Shown one piece after another: positions 1-5,494 of a stretch of DNA of 6,565 nucleotides. How positions within the stretch are numbered: position 1 is the stretch's first letter; the number at the start of each line of letters is the position of its first letter. The notes beneath the pieces are model-generated. The model was given only the letters and a program-made list of their open reading frames with translations. It did no database searches and was not told the origin of the DNA. Source of the stretch: an uncultured bacterium (GTDB lineage: Bacteria; Chloroflexota; Anaerolineae; JACIWP01). Where the stretch lies: positions 1-6,565 of the forward strand of contig CAIQJD010000521.1 in the NCBI GenBank assembly GCA_903872005.1, in the 5' to 3' direction. Both the position numbers and the translations under genes were made by a program.

Positions 1-276
1 AATTAGCCGGCCGTCGAGATCTTTCAGCCTGAAGTCGGGAGCCGGCCTACCGTCCACCGCCGGCTCCAGGGCCGCCGGTTCCGCTTCATCGGTCGCCTTT
101 TCCGATGGCTCTTCTGCGATGGGAGGCGTGGGTTGTCTGGATGCCGGCGCCGATGGGACGGCGCTCACGCGGCCGGCGAGTGGGTTGCACCCCGTCAGCG
201 TTGCCAGCAACGCCACGAGGATCAGCGTCTCCATGATCCATAGCGCCCTTTTCCGAACAGATGGCTTCGTCATCAT
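1..276 (-). CDS. Lipoprotein with thioredoxin/redoxin-like domain, N-terminal part (3' end outside window)
   Basis: Read on the minus strand, 92 codons stay open from ATG at 276 to the window edge. The N-terminus is a lipoprotein signal peptide: a basic stretch (KPSVRKR), a hydrophobic core, and a lipobox LTGC with the lipidated Cys at residue 30. A Pro/Ala/Glu-rich linker of about 40 residues follows. Then comes GRPAPDFRLKDLDGR, the usual opening of AhpC/TSA and TlpA/ResA-type redoxins (compare GxxAPDFxLxDLxG). The protein is therefore probably a membrane-anchored extracytoplasmic thiol-disulfide oxidoreductase, for example for cytochrome c maturation or disulfide reduction. The CXXC active site would lie beyond the window, so catalysis is inferred. 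Starts are ambiguous: a second ATG follows directly at 273, and an in-frame ATG lies upstream at 291 across a run of eight G. A G-rich ribosome site fits 276 best. Confidence 0.75.
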   Translation of the reverse strand, partial: MMTKPSVRKRALWIMETLILVALLATLTGCNPLAGRVSAVPSAPASRQPTPPIAEEPSEKATDEAEPAALEPAVDGRPAPDFRLKDLDGRLI

Positions 277-306
277 GCTCGCCCCCCCCATGTCTATCTG
301 GACGAC

Positions 307-335
307 AGAGTACCATGTTCTCAGTAGTTCGCCAA
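307..335 (-). promoter_or_regulatory. Putative minus-strand promoter for the lipoprotein gene
   Basis: On the minus strand, TTGGCG (335-330) and TACTCT (312-307) are separated by 17 nt. A TGG immediately before the second hexamer resembles an extended -10. Matches to consensus are 4/6 and 3/6, so this is moderate. Transcription would start near 299, giving a 5' UTR of about 23 nt before ATG 276. It lies back-to-back with the stronger plus-strand promoter at 344-372. Confidence 0.4.
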
Positions 336-341
336 ATTGGC
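331..341. promoter_or_regulatory. Small inverted repeat between divergent promoters (possible operator)
   Basis: GCCAA-A-TTGGC is a perfect 5-bp inverted repeat with a single central base. It sits between the -35 boxes of the two divergent promoters and overlaps the minus-strand one. The position suits a regulator binding site, but the palindrome is short and can occur by chance. Confidence 0.25.
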
Positions 342-343
342 AC

Positions 344-372
344 TTGACAGATGCGACGAATTCGGGTATAAT
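344..372 (+). promoter_or_regulatory. Perfect-consensus sigma-70-type promoter
   Basis: TTGACA (344-349) and TATAAT (367-372) are separated by exactly 17 nt; both hexamers match consensus at all positions. The expected start is G379. No coding region follows within 500 bases; an RNA-like segment ending in an intrinsic terminator does. The strength and position point to a small RNA or a long structured leader. Confidence 0.85.
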
Positions 373-378
373 CTCTCT

Positions 379-555
379 GTACCTGAATAATTGAATGAAT
401 GCATCTCCGAGCTTCGTCTGCCTAACGGTCTGGCCGGCCTATGGAGTCGAAGCCGATAGGGTGTCGTGGGAAACCATGTCGCCTCCCGTGTTTGGAAAGG
501 AGAAAGGCTGACCGGTCTTCGCGCGGCGTCTCCGAATAGAGACGCCGTTTTTGTT
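379..555 (+). ncRNA. Candidate structured small RNA or leader RNA, family not recognised
   Basis: The segment is bounded by a perfect promoter (start about 379) and an intrinsic terminator (524-552), predicting an RNA of about 175 nt. Several helices can be drawn. GCTTCG (411-416) pairs with CGAAGC (448-453), extending inward past a U-U mismatch. A stem at 460-469/474-483 is capped by a GAAA tetraloop (470-473) and includes one U-U mismatch. As an alternative, CGGTC-U-GGCC (426-435) can pair with GGCTGACCG (506-514), enclosing the tetraloop hairpin like a riboswitch P1. I compared it by memory with 6S RNA, SRP RNA, RNase P RNA, T-box and common riboswitches and found no convincing signature. 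It could be a stand-alone regulatory RNA or the sensor part of a leader for downstream genes. Confidence 0.5.
524..555 (+). terminator. Intrinsic terminator 1 (end of candidate ncRNA)
   Basis: A 9-bp GC-rich stem (524-532 with 539-547) and a 6-nt loop are followed by TTTTTGTT (548-555). It lies about 145 nt after the expected start of the promoter at 344-372. Confidence 0.85.
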
Positions 556-583
556 AGATCGGCGCGCCGGCGTCTGTATACGC

Positions 584-623
584 GCGCGGCATCTCCTGTT
601 CCGAGATGCCGCGCTTTTTGTTT
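584..623 (+). terminator. Intrinsic terminator 2, near-copy of terminator 1
   Basis: A 12-bp stem (584-595 with 603-614) and a 7-nt loop are followed by TTTTTGTTT (615-623). The stem core GGCATCTC/GAGATGCC differs from terminator 1 (GGCGTCTC/GAGACGCC) by one base pair changed on both sides. The flanking CGCGCGGC and TTTTTGTT are shared, so the two look duplicated with pairing preserved. Confidence 0.85.
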
Positions 624-706
624 AACAATACCCCCTGTTACCCTCCATTCGGCGCGACTCCCCCTTCTCGACCCAGGAAGGGGGAGTCGCCCGGCGGGTT
701 CGCCGG
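622..706. repeat. Hairpin module A (first of two tandem diverged copies)
   Basis: The module contains, in order: a small hairpin TAACA (623-627)/TGTTA (636-640) around a C-rich loop; the shared segment 631-650 (five C, then TGTTACCCTCCATTC); a perfect 12-bp stem 656-667/677-688, extended by two more pairs; the loop TCGACCCAG (668-676); GCCCGG (689-694); and a second hairpin CCGGCG (691-696)/CGCCGG (701-706). It has no T-tract, so it is not a terminator. No protein reading is convincing. Compare with module B at 756-843. Orientation and function are unknown. Confidence 0.65.
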
Positions 707-755
707 CCGGGAGGGCGCGGGGCTTTTCCTGGGCAGGTTGCCCTGTCCGTTTCCT

Positions 756-843
756 TTGACATATTCCCCCCTGTTACCCTCCATTCTGCGGTACATCCTT
801 CGCCTCGACCCAGGGCGAAGGATGTGCCCGGAGGATCCCCCGG
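756..843. repeat. Hairpin module B (second copy, stem rewritten, loop unchanged)
   Basis: The copy starts 136 bp after module A. The shared 20-base segment recurs exactly at 767-786. The main stem 793-804/814-825 is again 12 bp and perfect, but its sequence (ACATCCTTCGCC) is unrelated to that of copy A. The 9-nt loop TCGACCCAG (805-813) and the following GCCCGG (826-831) are identical. The small 5' hairpin is kept with one G-U-compatible change (TGACA/TGTTA), and the outer CCGG/CCGG pairing of the 3' hairpin is kept (828-831/840-843). This conservation pattern favours a structured RNA or a folded DNA site over simple sequence homology. Confidence 0.65.
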
Positions 844-863
844 ACGTCTGCTGCGGCGCGAAT

Positions 864-892
864 TTGCTCCGGCTGTCGTTCTGATGTATACT
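864..892 (+). promoter_or_regulatory. Putative promoter of the pyrC-pyrB-rlmN operon
   Basis: TTGCTC (864-869), 17 nt, then TATACT (887-892): the -10 matches 5/6 and the -35 only 3/6. The expected start is A899, which leaves a 155-nt leader before pyrC containing a leader ORF and a terminator hairpin. A weak -35 is typical of promoters assisted or tuned by a regulator, but no operator was identified. Confidence 0.5.
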
Positions 893-928
893 CACCTCAA
901 CATACAGTCCGTATCAAGAGGCGAAGTC

Positions 929-1057
929 ATGCGACCGGTTGGAGCGGGGCCATCCGCTACGTTGAACGAAACGATGAAGACGCTCAAGAGAACTTTTCTC
1001 TTGAGCGTCTTTTTGCGCCTGCCGGCGCGGTTGGTGAGAGAGGCGCACCGAAGATGA
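929..1057 (+). CDS. Possible leader peptide of the pyr operon, 42 aa
   Basis: ATG at 929 is preceded by AAGAGG (916-921) at an ideal 7-nt spacing, about 30 nt downstream of the predicted start at 899. The frame gives a 42-residue basic peptide rich in Arg and Leu. It runs through the terminator hairpin (977-1011), and its TGA (1055-1057) overlaps the pyrC ATG (1054-1056) as ATGA. This layout resembles E. coli pyrL, a 44-codon leader spanning the pyrBI attenuator. A ribosome on this ORF would disrupt the terminator and could deliver ribosomes to pyrC. Unlike pyrL, no long U-rich pause tract precedes the hairpin. The peptide itself probably has no function. It could also be a chance open frame. 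Confidence 0.35.
   Translation: MRPVGAGPSATLNETMKTLKRTFLLSVFLRLPARLVREAHRR
977..1014 (+). terminator. Intrinsic terminator/attenuator directly upstream of pyrC
   Basis: A perfect 14-bp stem (977-990 with 998-1011), extendable by two A-T pairs into the loop, ends in TTTTT (1010-1014). It lies about 80 nt after the predicted start at 899 and 39 nt before pyrC, so it must be bypassed for operon expression from that promoter. The 7-mer TCAAGAG of the left arm (984-990) also occurs at 914-920 and could pair with the right arm as a weak competitor. Control by UTP level, a protein or the leader ORF cannot be decided from the sequence. Confidence 0.8.
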
Positions 1058-2121
1058 GCATGTTGACTTTGCCGGCGTTGGTGGACGCGCATGTCCATTT
1101 CCGCGAGCCGGGCGGGACGCACAAAGAGGATTTTGATAGCGGGACGCAAGCGGCGTTGGCCGGCGGGATCAGCGTCGTGCTGGAGATGCCCAATACCAGG
1201 CCGCCGACGGTGGATGCTGCGACGCTGGCAGAAAAAGAGCGCGTGGCGGCGCAGAAGGCGCATTGCGATTTTGGCCTGTTCGCGGGAGCGACGGAGGAGA
1301 ACGCGCCGGCGTGCGCGGCGCTGGGCGGCCGGCTCGCCGGCCTGAAGATCTATGCCGGGCCGACCTACGGGCCGCTGATGTTGAGCGAGCTGCCGGCGTT
1401 GATGGCGCACTTCACGACCTGGGCCGGGCCAGGGCCGATTGCCGTGCATGCCGAGGGAGCGATGCTGGCCGTCGCCATCGCGTTGGGGCGCGCCTATCGC
1501 CGGCCGACGCATCTGTGCCACGTCAGCCGCGCCTATGAGATCGAGCTGATTCGGCGCTCGAAAGCGGAAGGCGCGCCCATCACTTGTGAGGTCACGCCGC
1601 ACCACCTGTTCTTGACAGAGGATGATGCGGCGCGGCTTGGCCCGCTGGGGCACATGAAGCCGGCTTTGGGCAGCGCGGCAGACGTGGACGCGCTTTGGCG
1701 CAATCTGGATGTGGTAGATATCTTCGCGACCGATCATGCGCCGCACACGCTGGCGGAAAAGCGAGGCGAGAATCCTCCGCCGGGCGTGCCGGGCGTGGAG
1801 ACGATGCTGCCGCTGTTGCTGACTGCCGTGACGGAAGGACGCCTGATGTTGGGGGATGTCGTGAGCCGGCTGCATGACGGGCCGGCGCGCGTTTTCGGGC
1901 TGCGCTTGCCGCCGGCAGAGACGGTTATTGATGATGCGGCCGTCTGGGAAATTGGCAACGAGCCGCTGTTCACGCGTTGTGGATGGACTCCCTTTGCCGG
2001 GATGCGCGCCACGGGGCGCGTGGTCAGCGTGAAGCTGCGCGGCGAGTTGGCATATCGGGATGGTCGGGTGCTGGCGCCAGCCGGCTTTGGGAGAAATGTG
2101 CGGATGGCGCTTCTCAGTTAG
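1054..2121 (+). CDS. pyrC: Dihydroorotase, CAD-like type
   Basis: The 355-aa cytoplasmic amidohydrolase interconverts N-carbamoyl-L-aspartate and dihydroorotate, step 3 of UMP synthesis. Visible active-site elements are the HxH metal motif (H13, H15) with R17, N47 in MPNTRPP, carbamylated Lys K98 (AGLKIY), metal His H132 and H156, the CEVTPHH segment, and catalytic Asp D227 in ATDHAP. The length and many segments ([39 protein letters not shown]) strongly recall the dihydroorotase domain of animal CAD; this comparison is from memory. AGAGG at 1039-1043 supports ATG 1054, with ATG 1060 as a weaker alternative. It is preceded by an attenuator-like leader and followed after 35 bp by pyrB. All key residues are present, so the enzyme is predicted to be active. 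Confidence 0.95.
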   Translation: MSMLTLPALVDAHVHFREPGGTHKEDFDSGTQAALAGGISVVLEMPNTRPPTVDAATLAEKERVAAQKAHCDFGLFAGATEENAPACAALGGRLAGLKIYAGPTYGPLMLSELPALMAHFTTWAGPGPIAVHAEGAMLAVAIALGRAYRRPTHLCHVSRAYEIELIRRSKAEGAPITCEVTPHHLFLTEDDAARLGPLGHMKPALGSAADVDALWRNLDVVDIFATDHAPHTLAEKRGENPPPGVPGVETMLPLLLTAVTEGRLMLGDVVSRLHDGPARVFGLRLPPAETVIDDAAVWEIGNEPLFTRCGWTPFAGMRATGRVVSVKLRGELAYRDGRVLAPAGFGRNVRMALLS

Positions 2122-2156
2122 TCACTCATACGGACGACGACATTAGGAGGGTCGAA

Positions 2157-3146
2157 ATGTATCAGAGCAGTGAGTTCCAGAGTCTACGCGATGTCGCCAT
2201 GCCGGCGGACAATGTGAATAATGGGCTGTACGGACAGGATATTCTGTCGGTGAAGCAGTTCGACCGCCGGCTGCTGGAATATGTGTTGAGCATTGCCGAG
2301 GAGATGCGCGGCTTGGTGCGCCGGTTCGGCAAGGCCAATTTGTTGGAAGGGAAGATTCTCGCGAATCTGTTCTATGAGCCGAGCACACGCACCAGCGCCT
2401 CGTTTCAGGCGGCCATGTATCGCCTGGGAGGGCGCTGCATTAACATCAGTGAAGTGCGCTATTCGTCGGTGACCAAGGGCGAGTCGTTGCCGGATACGGT
2501 GCGTACCCTGGAGAGCTACTGCGATGTGATTGTGTTGCGCCACCCGGAGACCGGCTCGGCGGCTATTGCGGCGAAGTATGCGCGCAAGCCGGTGATCAAT
2601 GCCGGCGACGGCACCGGCGAGCATCCGACGCAGGCGCTCCTTGATCTGTACACGATCAAAGATGAGTTGCGGTCGCTCGACGGCCTGAAAGTGGCGATGT
2701 TGGGCGACCTCAAGTATGGCCGCACGGTGCATTCGCTGACGCGCCTGTTGAGCAAGTTCGATACGGAGTTCACGTTCGTCTCGCCGGATAGCCTGCGGAT
2801 GCCGGAGCAGTTCTTGCAGGAGCTGGATCAGACTGGGCACAAGTATCAGTTGCAGACGGATGTTCATGCGGTGATTGATCAGGTGGATGTGTTGTATGTG
2901 ACGCGCGTGCAGCGCGAGCGGTTCGAGGATCCGAACCAGTACGAGACGGTGAAGGATTTCTACGTGATTTCGCCGGAGCTGATGGCGCGGGCGAAGCCGA
3001 AGATGATCGTGATGCACCCCTTGCCGCGCGTCTTCGAAATTGACATGCGTGTGGACGATGATCCGCGCGCGGCGTACTTCCGGCAGATGGAGAACGGCAT
3101 GTACATGCGTATGGCGCTCCTGGCGGGGGTCCTGGGCAAGGCATGA
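2157..3146 (+). CDS. pyrB: Aspartate carbamoyltransferase catalytic subunit
   Basis: The 329-aa enzyme condenses carbamoyl phosphate with aspartate, step 2 of UMP synthesis. Key motifs are STRTS (76-80) for carbamoyl phosphate, K107 in TKGES, RHP (128-130), GEHPTQ (154-159), GDLKYGR (183-189), TRVQRER (249-255) and HPLPR (287-291). An N-terminal extension of about 20 residues precedes [16 protein letters not shown] (2145-2150) lies 6 nt before ATG 2157; the frame is open farther upstream, but inside pyrC. Several segments, including [10 protein letters not shown] and the DPRAAYFRQ...ENGMY...RMALLA C-terminus, closely recall the ATC domain of animal CAD. F293 stands where E. coli has Asp271, whose contact with Tyr240 stabilises the T state. 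No regulatory chain pyrI is seen nearby, so the enzyme may be unregulated or controlled through another partner. Confidence 0.95.
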   Translation: MYQSSEFQSLRDVAMPADNVNNGLYGQDILSVKQFDRRLLEYVLSIAEEMRGLVRRFGKANLLEGKILANLFYEPSTRTSASFQAAMYRLGGRCINISEVRYSSVTKGESLPDTVRTLESYCDVIVLRHPETGSAAIAAKYARKPVINAGDGTGEHPTQALLDLYTIKDELRSLDGLKVAMLGDLKYGRTVHSLTRLLSKFDTEFTFVSPDSLRMPEQFLQELDQTGHKYQLQTDVHAVIDQVDVLYVTRVQRERFEDPNQYETVKDFYVISPELMARAKPKMIVMHPLPRVFEIDMRVDDDPRAAYFRQMENGMYMRMALLAGVLGKA

Positions 3147-3173
3147 TGTGGCCCATCGGGCGGCCGGAAACGA

Positions 3174-4277
3174 ATGGGTGATGAAATGCCCGCTGATGAA
3201 CGGGTGAGGTTGCTGGAACTGGATCGGCCGGCGCTCACCGCTCTTTTGCAGGGGTGGGGAGAGCCGGCCTATCGCGCCGGGCAGCTCTGGGCGTGGCTAT
3301 ATCGTGATCTGGCGACGGATTTCGCCGAGATGACGAACTTGCCGGCCGGCTTGCGCCAGAAGTTGGCGCAGGGCGCTGCGTTGGCAACGGTCGCTGCGCT
3401 GGAGGAGATTGGCTCCGCGGATGGCGAGACACGCAAGGTCCTGTTGGAGCTGGGCGATGGGGAGACGGTGGAGAGTGTGCTGATGCTCTATGCCCGCCGG
3501 CGCACGGCCTGCATTTCCACGCAGGTGGGCTGCCCGATCCGTTGCCCATTTTGCGCTACCGGACAGGCCGGCTTGATTCGCAATCTGAGCGCCGGCGAGA
3601 TTGTGGCCCAGGCGCTCTATCTGGCGCGGCTTGCCCGACCGCTGGCGCCGGCCGGCGAGCGGCCGTTGACCAATGTGGTTTACATGGGGATGGGCGAGCC
3701 GTTGCTCAATTACGAGGCCACGCTCCGCAGTGTGGAGGTACTGAACGACGGCGCCGGCTTCGGTCTGGGGGCGCGCCAGTTCACCATTTCGACGGCGGGC
3801 GTGGCGCCGGCGATCCGTCGGTTGGCCGGGGAGGCGCTGCAGGTCAACCTGGCTGTCTCGCTCCATGCGCCGGAAGATGCGCTGCGCGATCAACTGACGC
3901 CATTGAACCGCCGGTATCCCATCGCTGAGGTCATGGATGCTGTGGATTACTACATGGGGGTGACCGGGCGACGGGTGACGTTCGAGTATGCGCTGATCGC
4001 CGGCGTCAACGATGCCCTTGAGATGGCTGAGGCGTTGGGGCGGCTGCTCGCCGGCAAGCTGGCGCACGTGAATCTCATCCCGGTCAATCCGGCCGAAGGG
4101 AGCGCGCTGCGGCCCACGCCGCGCGAGCAGGTGGATGCTTTTGCGGAGATCGTGCGCGGCCGGGGCGTGGCGTGTACCGTGCGGTTGCGGCGTGGGATTG
4201 ATGTGCAGGCCGGTTGTGGGCAGTTGCGGAGCCGGCGACGTCGTGCGTTTGACGCTCCCGCGCCGCCGGTTGTATAA
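3174..4277 (+). CDS. rlmN: Dual-specificity 23S rRNA A2503 / tRNA A37 C2-methyltransferase (radical SAM)
   Basis: The 367-aa radical-SAM enzyme methylates C2 of A2503 in 23S rRNA; E. coli RlmN also modifies A37 of some tRNAs. The [4Fe-4S] cluster motif is C120-x3-C124-x2-C127 ([13 protein letters not shown]). The two mechanistic cysteines are C113 (TACIST) and C348 (the methylated Cys, in DVQAGCGQL). GMGEPLLNY (172-180) is the family signature for SAM binding. Length is normal for RlmN. Both cysteines and the QxGC context favour RlmN over Cfr, though Cfr relatives share this architecture. Start is uncertain: ATG 3174 has only a poor G-rich ribosome site, and ATG 3186 is preceded by GGGTGA. 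It follows pyrB by 27 bp and probably shares its transcript; a link to pyrimidine synthesis is not expected. Its stop codon lies inside the trpS promoter. Confidence 0.95.
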   Translation: MGDEMPADERVRLLELDRPALTALLQGWGEPAYRAGQLWAWLYRDLATDFAEMTNLPAGLRQKLAQGAALATVAALEEIGSADGETRKVLLELGDGETVESVLMLYARRRTACISTQVGCPIRCPFCATGQAGLIRNLSAGEIVAQALYLARLARPLAPAGERPLTNVVYMGMGEPLLNYEATLRSVEVLNDGAGFGLGARQFTISTAGVAPAIRRLAGEALQVNLAVSLHAPEDALRDQLTPLNRRYPIAEVMDAVDYYMGVTGRRVTFEYALIAGVNDALEMAEALGRLLAGKLAHVNLIPVNPAEGSALRPTPREQVDAFAEIVRGRGVACTVRLRRGIDVQAGCGQLRSRRRRAFDAPAPPVV

Positions 4278-4278
4278 T
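4249..4278 (+). promoter_or_regulatory. Promoter of trpS embedded in the 3' end of rlmN
   Basis: TTGACG (4249-4254), an 18-nt spacer, then TATAAT (4273-4278), giving a predicted start at A4285 and a 27-nt leader before trpS. The -10 box contains the rlmN stop codon TAA (4275-4277). The short leader leaves no room for a T-box, so trpS seems not to be tRNA-attenuated here. Confidence 0.75.
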
Positions 4279-4311
4279 GCGCCCACTGTATTTTGCCGAG
4301 GAGAGGGACGG

Positions 4312-5409
4312 ATGACAGAGGAGACGAGTCCGACGACGCCGGCGAAAAAGCGCATCTTGACGGGCGACCGGCCTACGGGGAAGCTCCACCTGGGGCACTA
4401 CGTGGGGTCGTTGGTCAACCGCGTGCGGCTGCAGGACGAATACGAGTGTTTTTTCATCATCGCGGATTTGCACACCTTGACGACGAAGTCGGAGAAGGAT
4501 GATGTTGCGCAGATTGGCGACAATCTGCATGAGATGGTGTTGGACTACCTGGCATGTGGGATTGATCCCAACAAGGCGACGATCTTCTTGCAGTCGAGCG
4601 TGCATGCTATCTATGAGATGAACCTGATCTTCGAGATGCTGGTGACGGTCAACCGGCTGAATCGCATCCCGGACATCAAGGACATGGCGCGGGCGGCGCA
4701 GATGGATGACGAGACGATGCCCTTCGGTTTGTTGGGCTATCCGGTGTTGCAGACGGCGGATATCCTGATGCCGCGCGCCCATCTGGTGCCGGTTGGCAAG
4801 GACAACGAGTCGCACGTGGAGTTGACGCGCGAGATTGCCCGGCGCTTCAATCGCCAATACGGCGAGGTGTTTCCGCTGCCGGATGTGCTGTTGAGCAACG
4901 TGCCGACGCTGGTCGGGACGGATGGGCAGGCCAAGATGTCGAAATCGCTGGGGAACGCCATCTTTCTGTCGGACGACGCGAAGACGGTACGCAAGAAAGT
5001 GTTCAGCATGTACACGGACCCCAATCGCATCCGCTCGGATATCCCAGGCACGGTGGAGGGGAACCCGGTTTTCGTGTATCATGATGTCTTCAATGGGGAC
5101 AAGGTGGAAGTGGATGACCTGAAGGCGCGTTACCGGGCCGGCACGGTGGGCGATGTGGAGGTCAAGGAGCGCCTGAGCGAGGTGTTGAACGCGTTCCTGG
5201 ATCCGATCCGCGAGCGCCGGACGGCGTTTGGGGCGCACAAGGGGCTGGTGGAGCGCATCGTTTTTGAGGGGACGGAACGGACGAATGTCGTCGCCAATGA
5301 GACTCTGGCGGCGATGAAGCAGGCCATGGGGCTGCGCACACTGCACAATCGGATTCGACGCAAGGCGGAAGAGGCCATCAAGGCCGAAGCGAAGGGGAAG
5401 CCGGCATAG
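4312..5409 (+). CDS. trpS: Tryptophanyl-tRNA synthetase
   Basis: The 365-aa class I synthetase charges tRNA-Trp in the cytoplasm. It carries the HIGH-type motif HLGHY (26-30) after GDRPTGK, the tryptophan pocket segment [10 protein letters not shown] (143-152, with the indole-recognising Asp at 150), [19 protein letters not shown], and the KMSKS loop (208-212). Length is some 30 residues above the common 334-aa form, from an N-terminal tail of about 13 residues, small insertions and a basic, alanine-rich C-terminus. AGGAG (4299-4303) lies 8 nt before ATG 4312; the open frame extends upstream but only overlaps rlmN in another frame. It has its own promoter and terminator, so it can be expressed separately from the pyr operon. 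Confidence 0.95.
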   Translation: MTEETSPTTPAKKRILTGDRPTGKLHLGHYVGSLVNRVRLQDEYECFFIIADLHTLTTKSEKDDVAQIGDNLHEMVLDYLACGIDPNKATIFLQSSVHAIYEMNLIFEMLVTVNRLNRIPDIKDMARAAQMDDETMPFGLLGYPVLQTADILMPRAHLVPVGKDNESHVELTREIARRFNRQYGEVFPLPDVLLSNVPTLVGTDGQAKMSKSLGNAIFLSDDAKTVRKKVFSMYTDPNRIRSDIPGTVEGNPVFVYHDVFNGDKVEVDDLKARYRAGTVGDVEVKERLSEVLNAFLDPIRERRTAFGAHKGLVERIVFEGTERTNVVANETLAAMKQAMGLRTLHNRIRRKAEEAIKAEAKGKPA

Positions 5410-5432
5410 CGGTATCTCGATCTATGGCGCGG

Positions 5433-5474
5433 ACGGTCGCAGCCAGTGGCTTACTGGCTGCGACCGTTTTTGTT
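5433..5474 (+). terminator. Intrinsic terminator after trpS
   Basis: A perfect 14-bp stem (5433-5446 with 5454-5467) and a 7-nt loop are followed by TTTTTGTTT. It lies 23 bp after the trpS stop. On the minus strand no T-tract follows the hairpin, so it does not obviously serve the convergent lysX gene, whose stop is at 5495. Confidence 0.9.
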
Positions 5475-5494
5475 TGCCGGCAGCGTCACGGCGG

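Noticed and set aside
460..514. Resemblance to a ZTP-type riboswitch or other known riboswitch (GGGAAACC segment)
   Set aside because: Only a short GNRA-hairpin string is similar; the downstream CCGCCUGGGC-type element and other conserved bases are missing.
756..761. TTGACA before module B as a promoter -35
   Set aside because: No acceptable -10 hexamer lies 16-18 nt downstream; the bases belong to the repeat and correspond to TTAACA in module A.
622..843. CRISPR array or insertion sequence ends
   Set aside because: Only two copies with paired stems that differ between copies, no regular spacers, and no transposase or target duplication.
466..884. Plus- and minus-strand small frames across the control region
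   Set aside because: They run through terminators and hairpin modules, lack ribosome sites and have random-looking composition.
906..922. PyrR-binding-loop-like sequence (AGTCC ... GAGGC) in the pyrC leader
   Set aside because: The known consensus has three bases between UCC and GAGG; here there are seven, and no matching antiterminator fold is evident.
892..1875. 327-codon open frame on the minus strand opposite pyrC
   Set aside because: It is a shadow of pyrC: Arg/His/Gln-rich, no family motif, and it also crosses the attenuator and leader.
2184..3017. 277-codon minus-strand frame opposite pyrB
   Set aside because: Composition (His/Arg/Gln/Leu-rich) is typical of antisense readings of GC-rich genes; pyrB on the plus strand has all catalytic motifs.
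3297..4355. 352-codon minus-strand frame opposite rlmN
   Set aside because: No recognisable motif and same shadow composition; rlmN is certain.
4084..5346. 420-codon minus-strand frame opposite trpS and the rlmN end
   Set aside because: Although longer than trpS itself, it is His/Arg/Gln-rich antisense without motifs; HLGHY and KMSKS identify the real gene on the plus strand.
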